Assembly: GCA_910585665.1 (NCBI GenBank)
Contig: CAJUFI010000019.1
Span: 1 to 64,000 of the forward strand
DNA: 64,000 nucleotides
Direction of reading: 5' to 3'
Origin: an uncultured Acetatifactor sp.
GTDB lineage: Bacteria; Bacillota; Clostridia; Lachnospirales; Lachnospiraceae
Made by a program: the position numbers and the translations under genes. Below the pieces are notes generated by a model. It did no database searches, had not been told where the DNA came from, and saw nothing but the letters and a program-made list of their open reading frames with translations. This document shows, one piece after another, positions 18,836 through 27,980 of this stretch (within the stretch, counting starts at the first letter, position 1; the number at the start of each line of letters is the position of its first letter).

Positions 18836-19767
18836 CTACGGGATATTGTACAAACGGTACAGTTCCTGACGTCTCTGACGGTTAGTGGACGCCGCATCTA
18901 TCTCGTCATACTTCTTCTCCTTCATCAGAAGGTGTATCAAATCTGCCAGCCGCTTCTCCCCTCGCTTCTCTCCTCGCTTCTCTCCTCGCTTCTCCCCCTC
19001 TTTCCTACCTATTATTATTCCTCTCCGCTCTCCTCTGGCCTCTAACATATCAATATACTCGCACATACGTACCTCCTCCCCCTTCTCCCTTCTTTTCAGC
19101 AGCACATCAATCTTTTCCGTGAACCTCTTGTCCCCTGTCAGGTCTTCCATCATTTCGCACAGTTCCTTCACATGGACGATGGGCTGGCTGCCGCGGCCCT
19201 CGAAGCTGCCTGTATTCAGGTAGTCCGCCACAAAGCCCATATCACGGAAGAAGAGCATTCCGCCGATGAACTTCTCCCTGACCTCTTCCGAAAGATTCCT
19301 CATATGATAGACCGCCAGCTGCACATCATCCGCCAGTTCCAGTTCCTCCTGAGTCGCACCCTCCTTTGCCAAAAGCCCCGGAGGCTCAGGGGAATCCGGC
19401 TCTTCTTGCCCATCCAGTCCAGCACCATGCCGATGACCGGGTACAGCGGCTTCCCGGTGCCCAGCTGGTCTCTGTAGGCCCCTCCCTGATAGGAGGCCTT
19501 GCGCACCACCTGCCACCGCTCCAGCTTCGTCTCGTTCCCGATGATGTACTGTGCCCCTATCGCCCCGTCTTCCATCCGGTAAAAGCTCTTATCGCAGAAC
19601 TGGTTGCGCATCCTCTCTTTCCCCTGGTAGAAGCTCTCCGTGGGCGCAGGCTGCAGGCTCTCCTCTGACAGCCTCTGCGTCCCTCTGTACGCCAGCGTGT
19701 TCACACAGTCCGCAAACACGTCCGCATAGGACATCAGCACCTTCTCCAGGATGTCCTTTTCTGCCAT
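18836..19767 (-). pseudogene. Rpn-family recombination-promoting nuclease gene with frameshift
   Basis: The start at 19767 (MAEKDILEKVLMSYADVF) has a strong GGAGGAGGTGA site. The N-terminal half reads to …YPVIGMVLDWMGKKSRIPLSLRG in one frame. Around 19365-19390 the family continues in another frame with LAKEGATQEELELADDVQL to the stop at 18836, so one small indel breaks the gene. The complete protein would be about 310 residues. The second half carries a run of EKRG repeats (12-bp DNA unit, about 18951-19000), a length-variable feature of this family. Rpn proteins are DNA nucleases linked to transposase-like recombination. The gene is otherwise intact, so the inactivation may be recent, or a sequencing error. 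Confidence 0.75.
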
Positions 19768-19839
19768 CTTCTCACCTCCTCCGATTTCCCGGCGGGGGCT
19801 TACCGGAAACTCACGCCCCTTCCTTTCGGAACCTGACAC

Positions 19840-19930
19840 GCTCACAGGCGATGTAATCTGCCTCCAGTCCTGGCGCCGCCCGCCCGTGAGTCGAGTTACC
19901 TGGCAAGTTCCTGTCACCGCCAGTATAATT
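19840..19930 (-). repeat. Dispersed ~93-bp upstream element, copy 1 (before Rpn gene)
   Basis: On the minus strand the first ~28 bases (…GCGGTGACAGGAACTTGC) and the last ~23 bases (…ATTACATCGCCTGTGAGC) match a second copy at 27501-27595 upstream of leuS at 22 of 28 and 20 of 23 positions. The ~40-base middle parts differ. Both copies lie just upstream of a gene in the same orientation. The role is unknown. Confidence 0.5.
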
Positions 19931-20073
19931 TGTTGGAATCAAAGCATGAATTTTCCGATTTCACAAGACAAACAGCTTAGAATAAAGAACCTATATACCT
20001 AGAAAAATCTGCTTTCACATATCTTAACATAATCCCAGAATTTTTTCAATCTTTTTCCCGGAAAACAGTGCGG

Positions 20074-21324
20074 TCAAATGCCGATCAGTTCCTTAAAATA
20101 TAATAATCCGCACAGCACATGGATGCAGAACAGCGCCCAGGCCACATTTACCAGCGCCCGCTTCCCCTTCGAGTCCGTCTGGGTACGCTCCAGCACCAGG
20201 AGCCGCATCATGGCAGTCATCCACATCAGCAGCATGCCGCACATCATGGGCCATAGGAAGTCCCCATGACTCAGTTTTTCTCCGCCTTCTCCCAAAGACG
20301 CCGCCTCCAGGAGTCCTACCGCATATCCCGTCAGCGCCAGCCGCCCCATGTCTTCCCTCACAAAAAAGCCTCCGTCTATCAATACCAGAAACAGCGGAAA
20401 GGCCATGCCCAGAACGATGGACAGGGTCACATTTTCCGTATACAGGCGCCATACCTCCATCCACTTTGTCACCATAAAGGAGCCATCTGCCTCATAGCTT
20501 CCTCCCCAGAAGAAATAAGCCAGGAATTGCAAAAGGATATAGACCAACGAGGGAACCGCACATAACAATGTAGTCAGACAGTGCTGAAAATATGCGCTTC
20601 CGCTTCCGTCTTTCCGCCGGATGCGCACGAACCACTCCACCAGCATCACAAGCCCCACTGCCGGTATGAACATTTCCGCAAAGACGGGCTTCGCCATGGA
20701 AGACAGGAACAGAGCGGCCGCCAGATAGATATAGTATCTCTTCAACCCCCGCTCCACCTGAAAAAAGATTCCCTTATATCCTTCGTCTTTCTGCTTTCCC
20801 CAGATGTCACAGACCAGACAGAAGCAAATCAGCGCAAAAGGCCGCATGCACATATGGGTGGGATTGTGGACGGGATTTATGGAAAATGTACCCACAAAGC
20901 GGTCTCCTGTGTCCAGCCAGTCAAAGTACAGCGCCTGCGCCACCGACAGTCCGAAAGCGATTCCTGCGGCCCTTCCCGCCCCCAGCGCCACCCCTTTCGC
21001 CTCTGTGAATCTCCTGAGCATCCAATAGATTACAAAATATGCGAACAGCTGGGACAAGCTGCTCACATATGCCGCTGAAGTCTCCAGCGGAATGTGCAGC
21101 AGCCGATTCAGCCCCAGAACGCTCAGATGCCACATACAGTAGGGCACTGCCTTCCATCCTTCTATCCAGCTATCCCGTTTGAACAAGGGCAGATAGATAT
21201 AGGTATGCCCATTGTAATCCGACAGGGTTCTGGACAACTCGCTCAGCACAATCAGATACATCAAATAAGCCAAGATAATGCCCAGAAATATCACCAATAA
21301 ATCGTCTCTTTTATTCCGTTCCAC
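20074..21324 (-). CDS. Multi-pass membrane protein of unknown function
   Basis: A 416-residue protein with about ten hydrophobic segments, a first charged stretch (ERNKRDDLL), and an extracytoplasmic loop after helix 1 with NGHTYIYLPLFKRDSW. A GTG at 21324 is preferred as the start because GGAGAGA lies seven bases upstream; the longer frame to 21441 has no ribosome site. The layout resembles GT-C-type or polymer-associated membrane proteins, but no catalytic Asp motif after the first helix is convincing. It is divergent from the 194-residue protein at 21456 with a short shared intergenic region. No function is proposed. Confidence 0.6.
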   Translation of the reverse strand: MERNKRDDLLVIFLGIILAYLMYLIVLSELSRTLSDYNGHTYIYLPLFKRDSWIEGWKAVPYCMWHLSVLGLNRLLHIPLETSAAYVSSLSQLFAYFVIYWMLRRFTEAKGVALGAGRAAGIAFGLSVAQALYFDWLDTGDRFVGTFSINPVHNPTHMCMRPFALICFCLVCDIWGKQKDEGYKGIFFQVERGLKRYYIYLAAALFLSSMAKPVFAEMFIPAVGLVMLVEWFVRIRRKDGSGSAYFQHCLTTLLCAVPSLVYILLQFLAYFFWGGSYEADGSFMVTKWMEVWRLYTENVTLSIVLGMAFPLFLVLIDGGFFVREDMGRLALTGYAVGLLEAASLGEGGEKLSHGDFLWPMMCGMLLMWMTAMMRLLVLERTQTDSKGKRALVNVAWALFCIHVLCGLLYFKELIGI

Positions 21325-21455
21325 CGCACACTCTCTCCCATCTTTCCACAAAGCTGATTCTTCTGCCCTGAAAAAAGCCTTGCCTATTATCCGAATTTCT
21401 ATTATGATAAGACTGACAGGTCTTTCCTTGTCAAACAACACTTAAGGAGATTTTT

Positions 21456-22040
21456 ATGAAAAAGAAAATCCTATGGGGCTTCGCCGTCCTTCTGGCAGCC
21501 GTTTTCGTATGGATGCCTTTTCCCGCATCCGACTTATATTTACGCATCTATTTCGATGAAATAGCAGGCGATTCCTGCCGTTTATACTACGGCACCGATG
21601 TCCAGGGCAGCTTTACTCCGGAGCAATGTATCATCTCTATAATAGACCATGATAAAAATATGGTGGAATTCCGCCTGGACAGTGCCCTGTACAATCACCT
21701 TACAGGTCTGCGGCTGGATCTGCCCAAGCAGCTGGAACAACTGCTCTGCATCAAAAATATCTCCGTCAGCAGCGGCGGCGTCATCCGGAAAGAATACAAT
21801 CCATGCACCTTTTTCGCGCCGGAGAACCTTTCCTACACAAATGAAACCACTCTTTCGCTGGTTTCCATCAAGGACAGAGCCTATATCCAGACAGGAGGCA
21901 ATGACCCCTATCTGATTCTTTCCCAGGGGCTGGCAGCAGACATCTGGAGCTTATATAGCCGAAGAAGGCTCTCCCGGCTCTTCCTCTGCCTGTTTGCGGC
22001 GGGGAGCTACCTGCTGGCCAGGAAGAAACTGTTCCATTAA
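21456..22040 (+). CDS. Small exported/membrane-anchored protein of unknown function
   Basis: The 194-residue protein has an N-terminal signal-like helix (KKKILWGFAVLLAAVFVWMPF) and a beta-rich middle region. A C-terminal hydrophobic segment (LSRLFLCLFAAGSYLLA) and a basic tail (RKKLFH) complete it, which fits a domain held outside the membrane by its two ends. AAGGAGA precedes the ATG. Its 3' end lies 14 bases from the convergent sortase gene. It is not recognised. Its location next to a polytopic membrane protein suggests a joint role, but this is only context. Confidence 0.55.
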   Translation: MKKKILWGFAVLLAAVFVWMPFPASDLYLRIYFDEIAGDSCRLYYGTDVQGSFTPEQCIISIIDHDKNMVEFRLDSALYNHLTGLRLDLPKQLEQLLCIKNISVSSGGVIRKEYNPCTFFAPENLSYTNETTLSLVSIKDRAYIQTGGNDPYLILSQGLAADIWSLYSRRRLSRLFLCLFAAGSYLLARKKLFH

Positions 22041-22054
22041 GGCATGTTTTGCCG

Positions 22055-23302
22055 CTACTGCTCTTCTTCCACGATTTTCTTCGCCACCACGACGAACCGC
22101 CCGTCCGTCTCCTGATAGTCGCAGGTGGAGAGCGTCAGAAGCTGATCGCCGTACTCGGCGCTCACCCCTGTATCATAGAGAGACAGCGCAGCCATTTCTT
22201 CCATATAAGAATGAAACTCCTGTTCCCCGTTGGCGTCTATGAACTGATAATATTTGAACACGATTTCCGTCTCCTTATAGACCTTGGAGCGGAATACGTA
22301 CATAACCTGGTAGGTTCCCTTCTCATAAATCGTGTCGAAGCTGATATAAGGATGCTTTTCATAAAAGGACTCGTCCTTGTACTTATCCAGCTGCCCGAAC
22401 ATCCTCCCGCTCTGCATATGATGCCCGTACAGGATAAAGTTGGTGCTGGGCTTGAGCACGTCGCAGTCCTTGTCCATAAAAATGGTGCCGTTCTTGTCGT
22501 ATTGCTGATTCATGTTGTGATCCAGATAATATTCATTGTCCACTGTCTGCATCACGGGATAGTCTATGTTCGTATCCTCGATTTTCACCCATCCGATCAG
22601 CTTCTTGTTCTTCAGGAGCAGGTTCTTATATTCCTCCAGCACCTCTTTGGGTTCGCCTTCTTCGTCCAGCGTATAGAGGGGTTCCGGAGCCTGAGTCGCC
22701 GCGGGCGAAGCAGCCGCCCCGATCGCCGGTCTCTCCTTCAGCTCGCTCAGCTCTTCATAAGCGCTCCGGGTGCGGTAATCATAATAAGAATAGATGCTGA
22801 AATACCCCAGGCAGACCACGGCCACCACACTGCACGACAGCAGGATGAGTTTCCTGCGCTTCTCACGCTTTCGCAACTCCTCCGCCACGATTCTGTCCAT
22901 CTGTGCGCTGTCCTGTTTTGCCCGAAGCCCGCCCTGGGCGTTCAGACCCCTCCGGCTTTCCTGCCTGCCCTGGCTCTTTTGGCCGGCCTGATTCCGCTTC
23001 CCCATTCGTTCTTTCTTTCCAAACCGGCTGTGCGCTTTTCCGGCATCAGGCTTCCTCTCGGCGGCAGTCACCGCCTTCTTCAAAGCCGTCTCCACCTCAT
23101 CCCGGAAATCCTGACCCAAAAGCGTCAAGAAGTGATATCTGTCTCCCCGGAGCGCTTTCAGCAGCGTCTCCAGCGCCTGTCTGTCCTGAAAGTCCGTTTC
23201 CCCGCGGAGTCTGTCTATCATTTCTTTGTCCCGCTTCGCACAAGCATAATCGCTCTCCGTGCGGAACTGCCGGCCCTCCACTACAAAAATCTTCTGTGCC
23301 AT
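22055..23302 (-). CDS. srtB: Class B sortase with long cytoplasmic N-terminal extension
   Basis: The 415-residue protein carries the sortase B catalytic set: His294 in LYGHHM, Cys394 in LSTCDY and Arg402 in DGRFVVVAK. One membrane helix (about 151-172) precedes the extracellular domain. Unlike usual SrtB proteins (about 220-270 residues), it has about 150 residues before the helix. This part is charged and starts with a compact helical region (MAQKIFVVEGRQFRTESDYA), followed by a Gln/Gly/Arg-rich linker. Sortases cleave a sorting motif and join the protein to the cell wall. The obvious substrate in the window is the TPKTG-ending LRR protein at 13231-18315. The start has AAGGAAAGG upstream. 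Confidence 0.9.
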   Translation of the reverse strand: MAQKIFVVEGRQFRTESDYACAKRDKEMIDRLRGETDFQDRQALETLLKALRGDRYHFLTLLGQDFRDEVETALKKAVTAAERKPDAGKAHSRFGKKERMGKRNQAGQKSQGRQESRRGLNAQGGLRAKQDSAQMDRIVAEELRKREKRRKLILLSCSVVAVVCLGYFSIYSYYDYRTRSAYEELSELKERPAIGAAASPAATQAPEPLYTLDEEGEPKEVLEEYKNLLLKNKKLIGWVKIEDTNIDYPVMQTVDNEYYLDHNMNQQYDKNGTIFMDKDCDVLKPSTNFILYGHHMQSGRMFGQLDKYKDESFYEKHPYISFDTIYEKGTYQVMYVFRSKVYKETEIVFKYYQFIDANGEQEFHSYMEEMAALSLYDTGVSAEYGDQLLTLSTCDYQETDGRFVVVAKKIVEEEQ

Positions 23303-23434
23303 GACCTTTCCTTACTATATAAACGGCATTTCATTTCTGCCAACCATGTTACACGGCAGGTCATGCCGTGTATCTGGTTTGTACGCAAGATCCAATCACC
23401 GAATATATATATTTCTGCGTTATCTTTTCTTCAA

Positions 23435-23482
23435 TTTTACTATATCTCAGAATAATTTCAAGACCTTTTCTGAGATATGGCG
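23435..23482. repeat. Dispersed hairpin repeat, copy 2
   Basis: This is the second copy of the ~48-bp repeat at 18655. Here ATATCTCAG (23442-23450) pairs perfectly with CTGAGATAT (23470-23478). The stem bases differ from copy 1 but pairing is kept, while the loop is nearly identical. It lies between the sortase gene and the Cys-rich protein gene. Confidence 0.6.
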
Positions 23483-23599
23483 ATAAATCCCATCCGCACT
23501 GCCCTGATCCTTACTCAGAAATAACTCTGCTATTCTGGAAACATTGACATGCCACCACGCATATTATAAACCATAAATAAACCTTTGGAGGCAAAAAAC

Positions 23600-23929
23600 A
23601 TGAGCGATTTAACTGCTACGAACTGTGGCTGCAACGATTCCTGCGGATGTGCGAACACCCAGAGCAACGGAGGCGGATGCGGCAGCTGGATCTGGATCCT
23701 TCTGCTGCTGTGCTGCTGCAACGGCAACGGCGGCAACAACTGCGGCTGTGGCTGCGGCAATGGCAATAGCCTGTTCGGCGGCAATGGCGGCGGATGCGAG
23801 TGGATCATCTGGATCCTTCTGCTTTCCTGCTTCTGCGGCGGCGGCAGCAGCCTGTTCGGCGGCAACAGCTGCGGATGCGGCTGCAATAGCTGCAATAGCT
23901 GCAACAGCTGCGGATGTGGCTGCAACTAA
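23600..23929 (+). CDS. Cys/Gly-rich small protein (chorion high-cysteine-like family)
   Basis: The 109-residue product starts MSDLTATNCGCND, with TTGGAGG upstream. It is built from CGCGCN/NSCNSC-type Cys-Gly-Asn repeats and two short hydrophobic segments (SWIWILLLLCC and EWIIWILLLSC). Lachnospiraceae often carry such proteins, annotated from similarity to insect chorion high-cysteine proteins. Their function is unknown; the composition would suit metal binding, disulfide cross-linking or a spore or surface layer, none of which is shown. It is followed by two hairpins and by two unknown genes in the same direction. Confidence 0.75.
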   Translation: MSDLTATNCGCNDSCGCANTQSNGGGCGSWIWILLLLCCCNGNGGNNCGCGCGNGNSLFGGNGGGCEWIIWILLLSCFCGGGSSLFGGNSCGCGCNSCNSCNSCGCGCN

Positions 23930-23939
23930 GCGCTGAACT

Positions 23940-24021
23940 GGATGGAGCTTCCATCCGGACGCGGGCCCCTATGAGACTTTCCCTGGGGGCCTGCCCCTTG
24001 AGGCTCCCCTGAGGAGCCTCA
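23940..24021. terminator. Two hairpins after the Cys-rich gene
   Basis: GGATGG/CCATCC (23940-23945 with 23951-23956) and a perfect 9-bp stem TGAGGCTCC/GGAGCCTCA (23999-24007 with 24013-24021) follow the stop codon. Neither has a T run, so termination may be partial and the genes downstream may share the transcript. Confidence 0.4.
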
Positions 24022-24106
24022 TCCACTTCATGGGCCTCCTCCCACACATAAACGCCGCCCTGTCTACATAGAATATACTATTCTTGTCCGGAAAGGAGCG
24101 TGCGCC

Positions 24107-24598
24107 ATGGAGGAGCAAACTACAAAAACTATTACCGCATTCGATTCCCTTTTCACCACCAACCGGATCCAGCTGCTGAAGATACTTCTGCCTCGCCTGG
24201 CCCCCAGGCAGCAGAGCTGCTTCGCTGTCTACATAAAGCTGTTGGAGCTGCAGTATACGCTCTCCTTTCTGCGCAGCCATCCTGGCATGCGGCTGATGGG
24301 GGACGGCAGACAGCTGTCCGCGGATTTTTTCCAGGGCGACAATGCGGAAACCATGGACCTGCTGGACGAGATGCTCCCTTTCAGCGGCCCGGAAGAGCGA
24401 TCCAAAATCGAGAACATCAGGAACATGATAGCCAATTTCAAGAGGATGCAGGAAATGATGGAGATGATTCAGATGCTGCAGGAACTTTTCCCCGAAGGAA
24501 TGGGCGGCGACAATCCCATGGATATGTTCTCCGGCATGTCGGACGCCGGGCTGTCCTCCATCTTCGAAATGTTCGGCGGCGGCGACAAACAGGAATAG
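24107..24598 (+). CDS. Unknown helical protein
   Basis: The 163-residue protein has no signal peptide. It begins with a helical domain (KTITAFDSLFTTNRIQLLKI) and continues with a Met-rich amphipathic stretch (KRMQEMMEMIQMLQELFPEG) that could form a coiled coil. The tail is rich in Gly, Met and Asp. AAAGGAG lies upstream of the ATG. It is followed after 27 bases by a second small Met-rich protein, and the two look like partners. Similar genes of unknown role occur in Lachnospiraceae. No function is assigned. Confidence 0.6.
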   Translation: MEEQTTKTITAFDSLFTTNRIQLLKILLPRLAPRQQSCFAVYIKLLELQYTLSFLRSHPGMRLMGDGRQLSADFFQGDNAETMDLLDEMLPFSGPEERSKIENIRNMIANFKRMQEMMEMIQMLQELFPEGMGGDNPMDMFSGMSDAGLSSIFEMFGGGDKQE

Positions 24599-24625
24599 AC
24601 GGCATGGGAAACGAAAGGAGCTTTT

Positions 24626-24925
24626 ATGGAAAATGAAACAAGGCCCGCCTGGATGGCGGACCCCCTGGTGAAGGACATACCGGAGCAGAAGCTGCAGTTC
24701 GTAGAGCAGCTCTTCGCCAAGGGCCACGGCAAAAGCCAGAAGGAAATGATGGCCTATTTGATGCCTATGATGAAGAAAGCCAAAGAGGAGAACCTGACTT
24801 TCACCCCCCAGGAGATGAACGCGGCCATCGCTGCCATCCGCAAGCACAGCAGCAAGGAAGAACTGACGCAGATTGACAAGATACTGGAGAAGAGCCGCGC
24901 CGGAGACAGGCCCGCGAAGCCGTAA
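24626..24925 (+). CDS. Unknown small helical protein
   Basis: The 99-residue soluble protein is mostly helical and rich in Lys, Glu and Met (…KSQKEMMAYLMPMMKKAKEE…). It has a good ribosome site (GAAAGGAGC). It is spaced 27 bases after the 163-residue gene, so the two are almost certainly co-transcribed. A terminator follows. The pair ends the rightward group that starts with the Cys-rich protein. Not recognised. Confidence 0.6.
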   Translation: MENETRPAWMADPLVKDIPEQKLQFVEQLFAKGHGKSQKEMMAYLMPMMKKAKEENLTFTPQEMNAAIAAIRKHSSKEELTQIDKILEKSRAGDRPAKP

Positions 24926-24960
24926 GGCGGCGAACAGGAAAAGAGACATCGCTTACCCAG

Positions 24961-25005
24961 AAAGAGACCGCCGTATCCGGCAGCCTCTTTCTTTGCTCTT
25001 TTCTC
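24961..25005 (+). terminator. Terminator between convergent groups
   Basis: AGAAAGAG (24961-24968) pairs with CTCTTTCT (24987-24994), with an inner GCCG/CGGC stem, followed by a T-rich tail. The A-rich left side means it could also act for leftward transcription from leuS. Confidence 0.6.
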
Positions 25006-25063
25006 AACTTTAACCCGGCTTTGCGCAGCCGTCCCGGAAATTATCTTTATTCCGATATCTTGC

Positions 25064-27478
25064 TTACGGTTTTACAACGATATTCACGATTCTGCCGGGC
25101 ACGTAAATCTCCTTCACGATATTCCCCGTCAGCTTGTCTCCCAGCGCTTCCTTGGCCGCGGCAATCACCGCATCCTTCTCCTGATCCTTGGGCACGGAGA
25201 TAGTCACGCGTATCTTGCCGTTCACCTGCACGCCCACTTCCACGGTGCTCTCCACAGTTTTGGCCTCATCATAAGACGGCCATGTGGTCTGATATACTCT
25301 GCCTTCATAGCCTGCCATCTGCCACAGCTCCTCCGTGATATGAGGAGCCACCGGGTTCAGCAGGGTCAGCAAAGTCCTGTACTCTCCCTTTGTGACGGAG
25401 TTCTTCTTATAAAATTCATTGATCAGGGCCATCATGGCTGCGATGGCCGTATTGTACTTCAGGCCCTCGAAGTCCCCGGACACTTTCTTGATGGTCTGGT
25501 GCAGCTTCGTCTCCAGGTCCGCGCTGTAGCCTTCCTCTTCTGTCAGCATATCCTGCAGCTTCCACACCCGCTCCAGGAACCTTCTGCAGCCCTTCACCCC
25601 GTCCTCGCTCCAGGCGGCGCTCAGGTCGAAGGCACCGATGAACATCTCATAGGTGCGCAGGGTGTCCGCGCCGTAATCTCTGACGATGTCGTCCGGATTC
25701 ACCACGTTCCCTCTGGACTTGGACATCTTCTCGCCGTTGGAGCCCAGGATCATGCCGTGGCTGGTCCTCTTCTGGTAAGGCTCCTGGCAGGGGACGAATC
25801 CCTCGTCATAGAGGAACCTGTGCCAGAACCTGGAATACAGAAGGTGCAGGGTGGTATGCTCCATGCCGCCATTGTACCAGTCCACAGGCATCCAGTATTC
25901 CAATGCCTCCTTGCTGGCCAGGGCCTTGTCGTTCTTGGGATCCGTGTAGCGCAGGAAATACCAGGAGGAGCCTGCCCACTGGGGCATGGTGTCCGTCTCC
26001 CGCTTCGCCGGGCCTCCGCAGCGAGGGCAGGTGGTGTTCACCCAGTCCTCCATGGCCGCCAGCGGGGACTCTCCGTTGTCCGTGGGCTCGTAGGACTCCA
26101 CCTCCGGGAGCATCAGCGGCAGCTCGCTCTCATCCAGGGGCACGAAGCCGCACTTCTCGCATTTCACGATGGGGATGGGCTCGCCCCAGTAACGCTGCCT
26201 GGAGAATACCCAGTCACGGAGTTTAAAGTTGGTCTTGCTGTGGCCCAGGCCCTTTTCCTCCAGGAATTCGGTGATCTTCTTCTTGGCGTCAGCCACGGAC
26301 AGGCCGTCCAGGAACTGGGAGTTCACCAGCGTACCGCTCTCCACATCCGTGTAGACCGCCTCCTGGACGCTGACAGGGCTGCCCGCCACCACCTCGATGA
26401 TGGGCAGGCCGAACTTCTTGGCGAAGTCCCAGTCCCTCTCGTCATGGGCGGGCACCGCCATGATGGCGCCTGTACCATAGGTCATCAACACATAATCGGA
26501 AATCCAGATAGGAATCTCCTTGCCGTTGACGGGGTTGGTGGCCGTCAAGCCGTCAATCTGCACGCCGGTCTTGTCCTTGGCCAGCTCCGTGCGCTCGAAA
26601 TCGGATTTCTTCGCCGCCTGCTCCCTGTAGGCCACCAGGGCGTCATAGTTTTTGATTTCGTCCTTATATTTCTCGATGAGAGGATGCTCCGGGGACACTA
26701 CCATATAGGTGGCGCCGAAGAGGGTGTCCGGCCTGGTGGTATAGATGCGCAGCTTTTCTTCTTTTCCGGTAAGGGAGAAGTCCACTTCCGCGCCCTGGGA
26801 CTTGCCGATCCAGTTCTTCTGGGACACCTTGACTCTCTCGATGTAGTCAACTGTGTCCAGTCCCTCAATCAGCTTGTCGGCGTACTCCGTAATCTTCAGC
26901 ATCCACTGGCTCTTCACCTTGCGGACCACCTCCGCGCCGCAGCGCTCGCAGACGCCGTTCACCACCTCCTCGTTAGCCAGGCCCACCTTACAGGAGGTGC
27001 ACCAGTTGATGGGCATCTCGCTCTTGTAGGCAAGGCCTGCCTTGAAGAGCTTCAGGAAGATCCACTGGGTCCATTTGTAGTAATCGGGGTCGGTGGTGTT
27101 CACCTCCCTCTCCCAGTCGAAGGAGTAGCCCAGGGCGTGGAGCTGCCCCTTGAAGCGCTCCACATTGTTCTTCGTCACTATCCGGGGATGGATGTGGTTC
27201 TTGATCGCGTAATTCTCCGTGGGCAGGCCGAAAGCGTCCCAGCCCATGGGATACAGTACGTTATAGCCCTGCATCCTGCGCTTGCGGGCCACGATGTCCA
27301 GCGCGGTGTAAGGCCGGGGATGGCCTACGTGAAGGCCCTGTCCCGAGGGGTAGGGGAATTCCACCAGCGCGTAGTATTTGGGCCTGGAATAATCGTCCGA
27401 GGTCTGGAACGCCTTTTCCTCGTCCCAGACCGCCTGCCACTTCTGTTCCACCTCATGGTGGTTGTAAGGTATTGCCAT
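25064..27478 (-). CDS. leuS: Leucyl-tRNA synthetase
   Basis: The 804-residue class I synthetase charges tRNA-Leu. The catalytic core shows HVGH in place of HIGH ([21 protein letters not shown]) and the [14 protein letters not shown] loop. The editing domain (CP1) is present with its T-rich region around [18 protein letters not shown], and the C-terminal anticodon-binding and LeuS-specific domains complete it. Zinc-ligand-like Cys pairs appear in CTSCKVG…CERCG and CEKCG…CPRCGG. Length is normal for bacterial LeuS. It is preceded by a leucine T-box leader, so it is induced when tRNA-Leu is uncharged. GAGGAAGAC lies before the ATG. Confidence 0.98.
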   Translation of the reverse strand: MAIPYNHHEVEQKWQAVWDEEKAFQTSDDYSRPKYYALVEFPYPSGQGLHVGHPRPYTALDIVARKRRMQGYNVLYPMGWDAFGLPTENYAIKNHIHPRIVTKNNVERFKGQLHALGYSFDWEREVNTTDPDYYKWTQWIFLKLFKAGLAYKSEMPINWCTSCKVGLANEEVVNGVCERCGAEVVRKVKSQWMLKITEYADKLIEGLDTVDYIERVKVSQKNWIGKSQGAEVDFSLTGKEEKLRIYTTRPDTLFGATYMVVSPEHPLIEKYKDEIKNYDALVAYREQAAKKSDFERTELAKDKTGVQIDGLTATNPVNGKEIPIWISDYVLMTYGTGAIMAVPAHDERDWDFAKKFGLPIIEVVAGSPVSVQEAVYTDVESGTLVNSQFLDGLSVADAKKKITEFLEEKGLGHSKTNFKLRDWVFSRQRYWGEPIPIVKCEKCGFVPLDESELPLMLPEVESYEPTDNGESPLAAMEDWVNTTCPRCGGPAKRETDTMPQWAGSSWYFLRYTDPKNDKALASKEALEYWMPVDWYNGGMEHTTLHLLYSRFWHRFLYDEGFVPCQEPYQKRTSHGMILGSNGEKMSKSRGNVVNPDDIVRDYGADTLRTYEMFIGAFDLSAAWSEDGVKGCRRFLERVWKLQDMLTEEEGYSADLETKLHQTIKKVSGDFEGLKYNTAIAAMMALINEFYKKNSVTKGEYRTLLTLLNPVAPHITEELWQMAGYEGRVYQTTWPSYDEAKTVESTVEVGVQVNGKIRVTISVPKDQEKDAVIAAAKEALGDKLTGNIVKEIYVPGRIVNIVVKP

Positions 27479-27500
27479 ATCGTCTTCCTCCTGATTCCAT

Positions 27501-27595
27501 GCTCACGGGCGATGAAACCTGCCGCGATGTCCACAGACTCTGTGGGCGGCAAGTCTGCCCCCGCAGCAAGTTTCCGTGACCGCAAGCATAAGTTC
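27501..27595 (-). repeat. Dispersed ~93-bp upstream element, copy 2 (between T-box and leuS)
   Basis: This is the partner of the element at 19840-19930, with conserved ends and a diverged middle of similar length. In this copy the middle contains CCACAGAGTCTGTGG, a short perfect stem (CCACAGA/TCTGTGG). It lies after the T-box terminator and 22 bases before the leuS start codon. Confidence 0.5.
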
Positions 27596-27618
27596 TGCGG
27601 CCTGCGGGCCGTCCTATC

Positions 27619-27900
27619 AAAAAAGCCCTTCCGTCATTTAGAGACGAAAGGGCTTGATTCCGTGGTACCACTCTAATTCGCAGATCCAAAAGCCGGCTCC
27701 CGGCCCGTTTCCCGCCGGGAAACTTCCGTCTGAGCTTTCTTGGGACTTGCGCACTTTTCTATCGATAACGGGATAATCCGTCACGCCTTACCCACGCAGC
27801 GCGCTTGGGGCGGGAAACTCGGAGGCCAGTTGGGGAAATCTTCCTGCCGCCTCGCACCATCCGGCGGCTCTCTGAAAGTCCGATGTCCTTAATACTCCTC
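27619..27900 (-). promoter_or_regulatory. Leucine T-box riboswitch leader of leuS
   Basis: Read on the minus strand, the leader has a stem I with the distal GNUG-type region (CAGAGAGCCGCC…GGTGCGAGGCGGCAGG). A CTC leucine codon sits in GGCCTCCGAG at the expected specifier position. The T-box core AGAGTGGTACCACGG occurs at about 27673-27659. A terminator follows directly, in which AAGCCCTT pairs with GAAGGGCTT, with a run of T (27619-27655). Uncharged tRNA-Leu would pair at specifier and T-box and favour the antiterminator. The T-box block and terminator are unmistakable; the exact stem I pairing was done by eye. Confidence 0.92.
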
Positions 27901-27933
27901 TTCTACGTCAATGCCTGTATGAAACTGTCCTTT

Positions 27934-27962
27934 ATTTTAGACTGTTTTCAGGCATCTGTCAA
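27934..27962 (-). promoter_or_regulatory. leuS/T-box promoter
   Basis: On the minus strand TTGACA (27962-27957) and TAAAAT (27939-27934) are 17 bases apart, an almost perfect housekeeping promoter. It is placed correctly for a transcript starting near 27927, just ahead of the T-box stem I. Confidence 0.8.
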
Positions 27963-27980
27963 GTTAAAATTCATCAAGAA

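Noticed and set aside
25340..27676. Open frame of 778 codons on the plus strand
   Set aside because: Antisense shadow of leuS caused by codon bias; no family features.
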